From NCBI GenBank assembly GCA_025355915.1, contig JANXYT010000258.1, forward strand, positions 1 to 6,668: 6,668 nt of DNA, in the 5' to 3' direction. A program made the translations under genes and the position numbers. The stretch's first letter is position 1, and each line of letters begins with the position of its first letter. The notes below the pieces were generated by a model. It was not told the DNA's origin, did not search any database, and worked only from the letters and a program-made list of their open reading frames with translations. Below, one piece after another: positions 1 to 6,117 of this stretch. Origin of the DNA: Holophagaceae bacterium (lineage in GTDB: Bacteria > Acidobacteriota > Holophagae > Holophagales > Holophagaceae).

Positions 1-528
1 GCCTACTACGCGCCACTGGAGGTCGTGAAGGGCCGGTTCGGTGGGCGCCCCGTGAACTGGGACCATCCCCACGCCTTCGATCTGGAACTGATGGCCGCCC
101 ATCTTTCAGCCCTCCACGGCGGGGAGAGCATCCGTAAACCCAAGTACGACTTCACCCTGTCGGACCGAACGGGTTGGGAGGAGCCGTTGCCGCCCGGCCA
201 GGTCGTGATCCTGGAGGGCCTGCTGCTGTTCGCGCTAAAGGAGCTCAGGGAGCTGCTGGACGTGAAGATTTTCGTGGACACGGATGCGGACATCCGGATC
301 CTCCGCCGCATCCGGCGGGACACGCGGGAGCGCGGACGCAGCCTGGAAAGCGTCATGGATCAGTACGAGAACAGCGTGCGCCCCATGCATCTGGAATTCG
401 TCGAGCCCAGCAAGCGGTGGGCCGATCTCATCGTTCCCACGGGCGTGGAGAACCGCACCGCCATGGACGTCATCATCCACCACATCTGCAGCCGTGTGCA
501 GAGCCCGGAGGGAACCGCCCGTGTTTGA
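1..528 (+). CDS. udk: Uridine kinase, 3' part (5' end outside window)
   Basis: Uridine kinase phosphorylates uridine and cytidine to UMP and CMP in cytosolic pyrimidine salvage. The open frame runs in from base 1 and gives 175 residues before TGA. About 35 residues, including the P-loop, should lie upstream if the length matches E. coli Udk (about 213 aa). Visible residues follow the family closely: a Tyr-Tyr pair at 2-3, the nucleoside-binding WDHPHAFD block at 20-27, the ILEGLLLF strand at 70-77, FVDTDADIR at 91-99, the Arg-rich lid RRIRRDTRERGRS at 102-114, then SVMDQYENSVRPMHLEF and the ADLIVPTG strand near 141-148. The apparent GTG start at 25 is internal, because homology continues upstream of it. 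The 3' end overlaps the rhodanese start by 8 bp, which implies one operon. The family call is firm; only the unseen N-terminus is unknown. Confidence 0.95.
   Translation, partial: AYYAPLEVVKGRFGGRPVNWDHPHAFDLELMAAHLSALHGGESIRKPKYDFTLSDRTGWEEPLPPGQVVILEGLLLFALKELRELLDVKIFVDTDADIRILRRIRRDTRERGRSLESVMDQYENSVRPMHLEFVEPSKRWADLIVPTGVENRTAMDVIIHHICSRVQSPEGTARV
507..512 (+). promoter_or_regulatory. Ribosome binding site that decides the rhodanese start
   Basis: GGAGGG lies inside the last codons of udk, 8 nt before GTG at 521. It is the only strong Shine-Dalgarno match near the beginning of the rhodanese homology. It supports the GTG start over a longer in-frame extension that would run back through udk. 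Confidence 0.7.
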
Positions 529-841
529 AGCCGGCCCTCACCTCGATGCCCAGGCATTCCGAGCTCTGGATCTCTCCCGCGTGCAGGTTCTGGACGTGCG
601 GGAACCCTGGGAATACGAACTGGCCCACATCCCTGGGGCGGTGCTGATCCCACTGGGAGAGCTGGTGGAGCGGGTGGGTGAACTCGATCTGGCCCGTCCA
701 GTGGCGGTCTACTGTCATCACGGGATGCGCAGCCTCCAGGCCCTGCGGTTCCTGCGCAGCGTTGGATACAGGGACATCGCCCACCTTTCGGGCGGAATTG
801 ACGCCTACAGCCGTTTGGATGCCACGGTGCCGAGGTACTGA
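521..841 (+). CDS. Single-domain rhodanese-like sulfurtransferase
   Basis: This 106-residue protein is one rhodanese domain of the GlpE/PspE size class. Such proteins carry sulfur as a persulfide on a catalytic cysteine in the cytosol. The DVREPWEYELAHIPGA block (residues 25-40) is the typical first rhodanese signature. The active-site loop CHHGMRS follows a beta strand, with the catalytic Cys at residue 65. The LSGGIDAY block near residues 89-96 is the usual C-terminal signature. There is no signal peptide or membrane segment. GTG at 521 was chosen because of the GGAGGG upstream and because homology begins just after it; the frame stays open further upstream only as a shadow of udk. It overlaps udk by 8 bp, and its TGA shares one base with the next ATG. 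The physiological sulfur donor and acceptor cannot be read from the sequence. Confidence 0.92.
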   Translation: MFEAGPHLDAQAFRALDLSRVQVLDVREPWEYELAHIPGAVLIPLGELVERVGELDLARPVAVYCHHGMRSLQALRFLRSVGYRDIAHLSGGIDAYSRLDATVPRY

Positions 842-1470
842 TGAAGCTGCTGCACCGCCACCCGGAGGGCTTTGATCCAGCTACGCCGTGGGCGCAGGAA
901 TCAGAGAGCGTCCGTCAGGATTCACGGCTCTTCCAGCAGATTGTGGCCCAGCGGCGCAGTCCCCATACCGGGAAAGAGCACGCCTTCTATCGCCTTCAGG
1001 GGCCGGACTGGGTGAATGTGATCGCCTTCACCCGGGAGGGCGAGCTGCTGGTGGTCGAGCAGTTCCGCCATGGCATCGACGCAGCGACGCTGGAGATCCC
1101 CGGAGGCGGGTGCGATCCGGATGAGGATCCCGCCGAATCCGCCCGCCGCGAATTGCGCGAGGAAACGGGATTCCTGTCGACGCACTGGGTGGCCCTGGGC
1201 TCCTGCACACCGAATCCCGCCACCCAGAACAACCGATGCCATACCTTTCTGGCCCTGGACTGCGACCCCGATGGCGCCCTGGGCCTGGACCCCGCCGAGG
1301 AACTACAGGTCTGGGCTTCCTCCTGGCCCGAGTGGCAGGTGCGGATGCGCAGCGGGGAGATCCATCACGCGCTGGTGCTATCCGCCTTCCAGCTTTTGAG
1401 CTTGTGGGAGGGCTGGCCGGCCCTGTTGCGGAAGCTGGAAGCCTCAATCGAAACACGTGGACAGGATTAA
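841..1470 (+). CDS. Nudix hydrolase, ADP-ribose pyrophosphatase-like
   Basis: The 209-residue protein has a perfect Nudix box, GX5EX7REUXEEXGU, at residues 89-111 (GGCDPDE followed by REELREETGF-type spacing; the visible core is RELREETGF at 103-111). Nudix enzymes hydrolyse nucleoside diphosphates linked to another moiety, using Mg2+ held by the REXXEE glutamates. The strand VNVIAFTREGELLVVEQFR (58-76) and the LEIPGGG entry to the box resemble ADP-ribose or nucleotide-sugar pyrophosphatases, but the substrate is not settled by sequence. The ATG shares one base with the rhodanese TGA (TGATG), and a GAGG lies 5 nt upstream at 832-835, so translation is probably coupled. Its last three codons and TAA lie within the left arm of the inverted repeat at 1459-1563. 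The C-terminal few residues may therefore be a product of the repeat rather than ancestral. Confidence 0.92.
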   Translation: MKLLHRHPEGFDPATPWAQESESVRQDSRLFQQIVAQRRSPHTGKEHAFYRLQGPDWVNVIAFTREGELLVVEQFRHGIDAATLEIPGGGCDPDEDPAESARRELREETGFLSTHWVALGSCTPNPATQNNRCHTFLALDCDPDGALGLDPAEELQVWASSWPEWQVRMRSGEIHHALVLSAFQLLSLWEGWPALLRKLEASIETRGQD

Positions 1471-1563
1471 CAGGATGAAAAGCCGGATGAACAGGATTAG
1501 GGCACTGCAGTCGTTCCATTGAATCCTGTGAATCCTTTTCACTCCTGTTAATCCTGTCCTGTC
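1459..1563. repeat. Large imperfect inverted repeat of ACAGGATT-type units; possible terminator
   Basis: The outer arms are a perfect 17-bp inverted repeat: GGACAGGATTAACAGGA at 1459-1475 and its reverse complement at 1543-1559. The pairing continues inwards imperfectly. The sequence at 1476-1499 (TGAAAAG, GGATGAACAGGATTA) is matched by 1521-1542 with small bulges, leaving a loop of about 20 nt (1500-1520). Each arm is itself made of short direct repeats of ACAGGATTA or its complement AATCCTGT. The right arm ends in a further CCTGTC and runs into the T-rich stretch TCTTTTCCTT at 1562-1571, so in RNA it could work as a transcription terminator for the udk cluster. It could equally be a dispersed REP-like intergenic element, since the motif style resembles repeats I recall from unrelated genomes. 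It carries no coding capacity of its own. Confidence 0.8.
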
Positions 1564-1623
1564 TTTTCCTTAGCCCCGGCGAGGCGCTAGTCTGTTGACT
1601 GGATCTGAGCTAAGGAGTGCCCC

Positions 1624-2121
1624 ATGGCCACTGATTGTTCCTTCGATGTCGTGTGCAAGGTAGACCTGGACGAGGTGAAGAACGCCGTGACTCAGGCCAT
1701 GAAGGAGATCGGGCAGCGCTACGACTTCAAGGGCACGGTGTCCAAAATCGAGCTGAAGGATGACAAGGTGCTGGTGCTCCACAGCGACGATGAGGTGAAG
1801 CTGAAGGCCGTCATCGACGTGCTGCAGACCAAACTCCACAAGCGCGGCGTCAGCATCCGGAGCATGGTCTACGGCAAGATCGATCCCGCCTCCAAGGGCA
1901 GCGTGCGCCAGGAGGTCACCATCCAGCAAGGCATCCCGGTAGAAAAGGCCAAGGGCCTCATCAAGGCGCTGAAGGACTCGAAGATCAAGGTCCAGGCCAG
2001 CATCCAAGGTGACCAGTTGCGGGTGAGCGGCAAGAGCCGGGACGACCTGCAGGAAGTCATCGCCCTCTTCAAGAAGGACGACCAGGGCCTCGATCTCCAG
2101 TTCATCAACTACCGCGGCTGA
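1624..2121 (+). CDS. yajQ: YajQ family nucleotide-binding protein (UPF0234)
   Basis: The protein has 165 residues, the normal length for YajQ (about 160). It matches the family at both ends: SFDVVCKVDLDEVKNAV (6-22), RYDFKG (32-37), KLHKRGV (70-76), and the highly conserved KDSKIKVQASIQGDQLRVSG stretch followed by KSRDDLQ (117-143), ending in LQFINYRG. YajQ proteins are small cytosolic proteins with two ferredoxin-like folds that bind nucleotides or RNA. A Xanthomonas member is reported to bind cyclic di-GMP, but that role should not be assumed here. The start is well set: AAGGAG at 1612-1617 sits 6 nt before ATG. The gene follows the inverted repeat and leads directly into the polyprenyl synthase, 4 bp away, so the two probably share a transcript. 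No convincing promoter is visible in the 60 bases upstream. Confidence 0.95.
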   Translation: MATDCSFDVVCKVDLDEVKNAVTQAMKEIGQRYDFKGTVSKIELKDDKVLVLHSDDEVKLKAVIDVLQTKLHKRGVSIRSMVYGKIDPASKGSVRQEVTIQQGIPVEKAKGLIKALKDSKIKVQASIQGDQLRVSGKSRDDLQEVIALFKKDDQGLDLQFINYRG

Positions 2122-2125
2122 GCAG

Positions 2126-3121
2126 ATGTCCCGACTCGATCTCTCCCGCTACTTCCTGCCCATTGCACTCAAGCTCGCGGGGGTCGAAGCGGAGCTGCAG
2201 CGCATCCTGCAGAGTGATGTGACTGTGGTCCAGAAACTGGCGAACCATGTTCGGGCAGGGCAGGGCAAGCGCCTGCGCCCGGCTCTGGTGATGCTGTCCT
2301 CGCGGTTTTGCGGTGTTCCCAATGACGAAGATGTTCGCTTTGGCGCCGTGTTCGAGCTGATTCATACTGCGACCCTGGTGCACGATGACGTCATCGACCA
2401 CGCCCAGCTCCGCCGCGGCATGCCCACCCTCAACCGGCTCTGGGGCAACACGCTCACGGTGCTCTTCGGGGACCTGCTCTACCTGGTGGCCATGAGTGAA
2501 GCCATTGCCGGGCGCAGCTGGCGGATGATGGAGATCTTCGCGGAGGTCACCACCCGCATGATCGAAGGCGAGCTCATCCAGAACGACGTGCTCTACAAAC
2601 TGGACACCACCCGCAAGGACTACTTCGATATTCAGGAGCGCAAGACCGCCCTCCTGTTCAGCGGTTGCACCGAAACGGGCGCTGTCCTCACCGGGCGGAG
2701 CCAGGTGGAGTGCACCGCCATGCGGCAGTACGGCCTTGAGGTGGGCCGGGCTTTCCAGCTCGTGGACGATCTATTGGATTACACCGCCACCAGCCAGCAG
2801 CTGGGCAAGCCCGCCTTCAGCGACCTGCGGGAAGGCAAGCTCACCCTGCCCATGCTCACCCTGCTGGAGCGGGCCCCGGACGAGGTGCGCTCCCTGATCC
2901 GCACCATCTGGGACCGGGGCGAGGAAGTGCCCATCCCCGAAGACGAGGAGGCGAACCTCCGAGCCCTCATTGAGCGGCACGACGCCCTGGCCGAAACCCG
3001 GGAGCTGGCCCTGAAGGCCTCGAAAAACGCGGTGGCCCATGTGACGGCCATTCAGGGCGATGCCGCCACCGGCGAGTTGCTGAAAGATATCCCCGAAGCG
3101 CTGCTGTCGCGCAGCATGTGA
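2126..3121 (+). CDS. ispB: Long-chain polyprenyl diphosphate synthase (IspB-like)
   Basis: This trans-isoprenyl diphosphate synthase condenses isopentenyl diphosphate units onto an allylic primer, probably to make the side chain of a respiratory quinone. Its 331 residues contain all the hallmarks: GKRLRP at 47-52, the first Asp-rich motif DDVID at 87-91 followed by LRRG at 95-98, ERKTALLF at 171-178, GRAFQLVDDLLDY with the second Asp-rich motif at 214-218, then LGKPAFSDLREGKLTLP at 226-242. The residue five before the first Asp motif is a small Ala (in HTATLVHDD), as in octaprenyl/IspB-type enzymes, and short-chain synthases usually have an aromatic there. The long-chain assignment rests on this, and the exact chain length is not readable. 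The N-terminal LAGVEAELQRIL fits the family, so ATG 2126 is accepted although there is no clear Shine-Dalgarno. The gene starts 4 bp after the yajQ stop, so coupling is likely. Confidence 0.9.
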   Translation: MSRLDLSRYFLPIALKLAGVEAELQRILQSDVTVVQKLANHVRAGQGKRLRPALVMLSSRFCGVPNDEDVRFGAVFELIHTATLVHDDVIDHAQLRRGMPTLNRLWGNTLTVLFGDLLYLVAMSEAIAGRSWRMMEIFAEVTTRMIEGELIQNDVLYKLDTTRKDYFDIQERKTALLFSGCTETGAVLTGRSQVECTAMRQYGLEVGRAFQLVDDLLDYTATSQQLGKPAFSDLREGKLTLPMLTLLERAPDEVRSLIRTIWDRGEEVPIPEDEEANLRALIERHDALAETRELALKASKNAVAHVTAIQGDAATGELLKDIPEALLSRSM

Positions 3122-3133
3122 TTTTCCCCTGCC

Positions 3134-3155
3134 CTCAAAGGCTTCGGCCTTCGAG
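3134..3155. terminator. Hairpin with C(UUCG)G tetraloop between convergent genes
   Basis: CTCAAAGGC at 3134-3142 pairs with GCCTTCGAG at 3147-3155 around a TTCG loop, giving nine positions with one A-C mismatch. In the + strand transcript the loop is the very stable C(UUCG)G. It lies 13 nt after the polyprenyl synthase stop and just before the end of the convergent pilT gene, where a terminator is expected. Neither side has a U-tract, so it is not a textbook intrinsic terminator. It may act as a 3' end stabiliser or work in both directions. Confidence 0.5.
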
Positions 3156-3156
3156 C

Positions 3157-4725
3157 CTACGACTCGGCCTCCCCCAGCCGCAGATCGAAGGGAATCCCGG
3201 CCCGCTTGCAGGCGGCGATGAACGTTTCCTTGTCGGGGCATTTGAGGTAGGCCTCCATGGGCTCGACCTTGCGGGACTGGATGAGCTCCACCAGGGCGTC
3301 GTTCATGAGGCGCTGGCCGTAGCTGCGGCCGGTCTGCATGGCGCTGGGGATCTGGAAGTTCTTGCCCTCGCGCATGAGGTTGGCGATGGCGGGGGTGATG
3401 AAGAGGGTCTCCAGGGCCGCCACGCGACCGCCGCCCACTCGCTTGAGCAGCACCTGGCTCACCACGCACTTCAGGGCGTCCGCCAGCATCACGCGGATCT
3501 GCTGCTGCCGGTCGGCGGGGAACTGATCCACGATGCGGTCGATGGTGCCGATGGCGCTGCTGGTATGCAGCGTGCCGAACACGAGATGGCCCGTGGCGGC
3601 GGTTTCCAGGGCAATGGCGATGGTCTCGAGGTCCCGCATCTCGCCCACCATCACCACGTCGGGATCCTCGCGCAAGGCCGCGCGCAGGCCGCTCTTGAAG
3701 GTATCCGTGTGGGTTCCCACTTCGCGCTGGTTCACCAGGCAGCCCTTGCGGGTATGCACGAACTCGATGGGATCCTCGATGGTGAGGATGTGATCCTTCC
3801 GCTTCTGGTTGGCCAGATCGACAATGGCCGCCATGGTGGTGGATTTGCCACTGCCCGTGGGCCCCGTTACCAGCACCAGGCCCTTGGAAAGCGTCGCCAG
3901 GCGGCGCACGGGATCCGGCAGGCCGAGCCGGTCCGGATCTGGAAGCTGGTTGGGAATGACGCGGCAGACCATTCCCGGTCCCACCCGGTCATGGAAGTAG
4001 TTCACCCGGAGGCGGCAGCCGCCCGCCTCATAGGCGTAGGCGAAGTCGGCATCATGGTGTTCCTCGAAGCGTTGCCATGCCGCCGGTGTGGCCAGGACTT
4101 CCATCATCTCCAGCAGGGTGGCGGGATCCATGGGGCCGAAACCCTCCATCTCCTTCATGTCGCCATGAATGCGGATCAGGGGCGGTTCATGGCTGGTGCA
4201 GTGCAGGTCGGATCCCTCTTTTTCGATGAGGATTGAGAGGAGTTTTTCAGCCAGGGGATGGGCCTGGGGCTTCCTGGACCGTGGCACAGGCCGTGCTGCC
4301 TCAGGTCGTTCCATGGCGATTGGGGCGGCTGGCGCGGGGGTCGGTAGCATCGCTTTTGGGGCGGATGCGACCACGGCGGAAGCCGTGCTGCCTTCCGGTG
4401 ACGCGCTCGGAGCCTGTGAAGGCCCCTGGTGCTCGGCCTGGATCTGAGGCGTTTCCATATACCGGCTCAGGCGGATCCGGAAGCTCTGGCCGGCCAGATC
4501 GTAGTCGAATTCGACCTCGCCATCTTTCTGCCAGGTTCCCTTGAGTTCGGGCGGCACCACATCCCCGGCAAGCACCTCGACCATGACCGCGGGCAGCGGG
4601 TTGGGCAGCAGATCGATGGCTTCGCCAGATTTCAGCTCCAGCCGCGGCTTCCGGTCGGCTTTTAGTTCCAGCCGGCTGCCAGCTTTCAGAATGACTTGGG
4701 TGAGCAAACGATCCAGCTGGGCCAT
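3157..4725 (-). CDS. pilT: PilT-type pilus retraction ATPase with duplicated N-terminal domain
   Basis: This is a cytosolic hexameric secretion-type ATPase (GspE/PilT superfamily), which in PilT drives retraction of type IV pili. From the ATG at 4725 it has 522 residues. The C-terminal part is canonical: Walker [10 protein letters not shown] 288-296, Asp box [10 protein letters not shown] 313-322, Walker [13 protein letters not shown] 354-365, His box [15 protein letters not shown] from 375, and AIANLMRE at 446-453, close to the AIRNLIRE motif that marks PilT. Typical PilT is about 345-370 residues. Here residues 157-244 form the usual N-terminal domain, and residues 3-89 look like a diverged extra copy of it, joined by a Pro/Ala/Ser-rich linker (90-156). 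The frame stays open to a GTG at 4758, but GGAG 8 nt before the ATG at 4725 favours the shorter form. The gene is convergent with the polyprenyl synthase and divergent from sucC, with no other pil genes in view. PilU is less likely given the C-terminal motif. Confidence 0.9.
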   Translation of the reverse strand: MAQLDRLLTQVILKAGSRLELKADRKPRLELKSGEAIDLLPNPLPAVMVEVLAGDVVPPELKGTWQKDGEVEFDYDLAGQSFRIRLSRYMETPQIQAEHQGPSQAPSASPEGSTASAVVASAPKAMLPTPAPAAPIAMERPEAARPVPRSRKPQAHPLAEKLLSILIEKEGSDLHCTSHEPPLIRIHGDMKEMEGFGPMDPATLLEMMEVLATPAAWQRFEEHHDADFAYAYEAGGCRLRVNYFHDRVGPGMVCRVIPNQLPDPDRLGLPDPVRRLATLSKGLVLVTGPTGSGKSTTMAAIVDLANQKRKDHILTIEDPIEFVHTRKGCLVNQREVGTHTDTFKSGLRAALREDPDVVMVGEMRDLETIAIALETAATGHLVFGTLHTSSAIGTIDRIVDQFPADRQQQIRVMLADALKCVVSQVLLKRVGGGRVAALETLFITPAIANLMREGKNFQIPSAMQTGRSYGQRLMNDALVELIQSRKVEPMEAYLKCPDKETFIAACKRAGIPFDLRLGEAES

Positions 4726-4831
4726 GGGGACGACTCCGGATACACCAAAGGATGCCACGGGTCACAGCCTTCGGGGTTCGGCCTCCGGCGCCGGGCCTGT
4801 AGACTGGAGGTCGACCTTTCCTGGAGCTAGC
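4726..4831. promoter_or_regulatory. Divergent pilT/sucC intergenic region with GC-rich palindrome
   Basis: These 106 bases separate two divergent starts, so they must hold the sucC promoter and the pilT promoter unless the latter lies inside sucC. A perfect 10-bp palindrome, CCGGCGCCGG, sits at 4785-4794. A weak -10-like TAGACT at 4800-4805 (four of six matches to TATAAT) has only a poor -35 (TTCGGC at 4777-4782). I cannot name a definite promoter on either strand. GGAG at 4823-4826, 5 nt before ATG 4832, is the sucC ribosome binding site. Confidence 0.4.
4734..4737 (-). promoter_or_regulatory. pilT: Ribosome binding site that decides the pilT start
   Basis: On the minus strand, GGAG (CTCC on the + strand) lies 8 nt before the ATG at 4725. 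The upstream GTG alternative at 4758 has no comparable purine-rich site and would add 11 residues ([11 protein letters not shown]) that do not look like part of the domain. Confidence 0.6.
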
Positions 4832-5989
4832 ATGAACATCCACGAGTACCAAGCCAAGGAACTGCTTCGGCTCTACAAAGTAGCCACCCCGGATGGGAAG
4901 GTGGCCCAGGATGCGGAAGAAGCCCGAATGATCACCAAGAGCTTCGGTGGGGCCAGCGTGGTGAAGGCCCAGATCCATGCCGGTGGCCGTGGCAAGGGCG
5001 GTGGCGTGAAGTTCGCCACGGACCCCGACAAGGCCGCTGAGCAATTCAAGGCCATGGTCGGCATGCAGTTGGTCACCAAGCAGACCGGTGCCGAGGGTCG
5101 TAAGGTCCGCACGGTATTCCTCTCCAAGCCCGTGGACATCGCGCGGGAGCTCTACCTGAGCTTCCTGGTGGATCGTGGCACCAGCCGAATCACCATCCTG
5201 GCTTCCACCGAAGGCGGTGTGGAGATCGAGGAAGTGGCCGAGAAGACCCCCGAAAAGATCGTCAAGGTGGCCGTGGATCCGGCTCTGGGCCTCAGCGGCT
5301 TCCAGGCCCGCCAGGTGGCCTTCGCCTTGGGTCTCGAGGGGGATGCCTTCAAACAGGGTGTGGTGTTCCTCCAGAACCTCTACCGGCTCTTCGTGGAGAA
5401 GGACTGCTCCATGGTGGAGATCAACCCACTGGTCATCACCAAGCAGGGCGAGGTGACGGCCCTGGACGCCAAGATCGGCTTCGATGACAACGGCCTGGTC
5501 CGCCATCCCGACGTGCTGGCCTACCGCGATCTCAATGAGGAAGCGGAAGAGGAAGTGGAAGCCAGCAAGTACAACCTGAACTTCATCAAGCTGGATGGCA
5601 GCATCGGCTGCATGGTGAATGGCGCGGGCCTGGCCATGGCCACCATGGACATCATCAAGTACCACGGCAGCTCCCCCGCCAACTTCCTGGATGTGGGTGG
5701 CAGCGCCACCGAAGATGCGGTGAAGAACGCCTTCCGCATCATCCTGCAGGACAAGTCGGTGAAGGCCGTGCTGGTGAACATCTTCGGTGGCATCATGCGT
5801 TGCGACATCGTGGCCTCCGGCATTGTGAACGCGGCCAAGGAGATCGGCATCAAGGTGCCCGTGGTCGTGCGCCTCGAGGGCACCAACGTCGAAGAGGGCA
5901 AAAAGATCCTGGCCGATAGTGGTCTGAACCTCATTGTCGCCACCGATCTGGAGGACGCCGCCGTGAAAGTGGTCGCCTCCATCAAGTAG
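4832..5989 (+). CDS. sucC: Succinyl-CoA synthetase (ADP- or GDP-forming), beta subunit
   Basis: SucC, with SucD, interconverts succinyl-CoA and succinate with formation of ATP or GTP in the TCA cycle. The 385-residue length matches E. coli SucC (388). It opens with [12 protein letters not shown], the family's usual start. The ATP-grasp domain shows [18 protein letters not shown] (43-60), and EINPLV (196-201) with D212 in [10 protein letters not shown] places the Mg-nucleotide ligands (E196, N198 and D212 by comparison with E. coli). The C-terminal ligase domain has [11 protein letters not shown] (263-273), [10 protein letters not shown] (284-293) and [11 protein letters not shown] (315-325), whose glycine loop faces the phosphohistidine of SucD. 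The frame is open far upstream as a shadow of pilT, but the ATG at 4832 with GGAG 5 nt before it is clearly right. Nucleotide preference (ATP or GTP) was not determined. The partner sucD follows after a 128-bp gap. Confidence 0.97.
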   Translation: MNIHEYQAKELLRLYKVATPDGKVAQDAEEARMITKSFGGASVVKAQIHAGGRGKGGGVKFATDPDKAAEQFKAMVGMQLVTKQTGAEGRKVRTVFLSKPVDIARELYLSFLVDRGTSRITILASTEGGVEIEEVAEKTPEKIVKVAVDPALGLSGFQARQVAFALGLEGDAFKQGVVFLQNLYRLFVEKDCSMVEINPLVITKQGEVTALDAKIGFDDNGLVRHPDVLAYRDLNEEAEEEVEASKYNLNFIKLDGSIGCMVNGAGLAMATMDIIKYHGSSPANFLDVGGSATEDAVKNAFRIILQDKSVKAVLVNIFGGIMRCDIVASGIVNAAKEIGIKVPVVVRLEGTNVEEGKKILADSGLNLIVATDLEDAAVKVVASIK

Positions 5990-6000
5990 CGCCCAAGGCT

Positions 6001-6047
6001 GTCCGGGGGGACCGCCTGCTCGCTTTGCTCGCGATGTCCCCCCGGGC
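6001..6047. repeat. Strong GC-rich hairpin in the sucC-sucD gap
   Basis: CCGGGGGGAC at 6003-6012 is perfectly complementary to GTCCCCCCGG at 6036-6045. A T-G wobble and a G-C pair extend it to 12 pairs (6001-6047). The 23-nt loop holds a direct repeat, GCTCGC-TTT-GCTCGC, at 6018-6032. It starts 11 nt after the sucC stop. There is no U-tract, so an RNA-stability or attenuation role, or a dispersed REP-like element, is more likely than an intrinsic terminator. Confidence 0.75.
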
Positions 6048-6054
6048 CCCCGCC

Positions 6055-6079
6055 GAGTGTGCGGGAGATCCGCACCCTC
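6055..6079. repeat. Second, smaller hairpin upstream of sucD
   Basis: GTGCGG at 6059-6064 pairs with CCGCAC at 6070-6075 around a GAGAT loop. Beyond one mismatch, GAG (6055-6057) pairs with CTC (6077-6079). A T5 run follows only at 6101-6105, about 20 nt after the stem, too far for a standard intrinsic terminator. It could form part of a structured sucD leader together with the larger hairpin just upstream. Confidence 0.45.
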
Positions 6080-6117
6080 AGCCGAACCCCAGGAATTCCA
6101 TTTTTGCGAGGTATGAC

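Noticed and set aside
284..520. In-frame 5' extension of the rhodanese gene
   Set aside because: It is a shadow of udk; the rhodanese domain begins just after the GTG at 521, which has a GGAGGG site.
1459..1563. The repeated ACAGGATT units as a small CRISPR array
   Set aside because: The units are 8-9 bases with near-zero or irregular spacing and are arranged as an inverted repeat, not as long direct repeats with uniform spacers.
1595..1600. TTGACT as a -35 box for yajQ
   Set aside because: A -10 at normal spacing would fall on the ribosome binding site and start region (about 1618), and nothing there resembles TATAAT.
3118..4236. 372-residue open frame on the + strand, starting at the end of the polyprenyl synthase
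   Set aside because: It lies entirely antisense to pilT, is rich in Gly/His/Ala/Leu as antisense frames of GC-rich genes are, and has no recognisable domain; the minus-strand frame has all the PilT motifs.
4541..4831. In-frame 5' extension of sucC
   Set aside because: It overlaps pilT on the other strand and has no homology to SucC; the canonical MNIHEYQAK start with a ribosome binding site is at 4832.
4301..5665. 454-residue open frame on the - strand spanning pilT and most of sucC
   Set aside because: It is out of frame with pilT and antisense to sucC, crosses the divergent promoter gap, and has no domain signature.
6055..6105. Intrinsic terminator between sucC and sucD
   Set aside because: The T5 run is about 20 nt downstream of the stem, and sucD must be transcribed with sucC to make the enzyme; a structural or regulatory role is more plausible.
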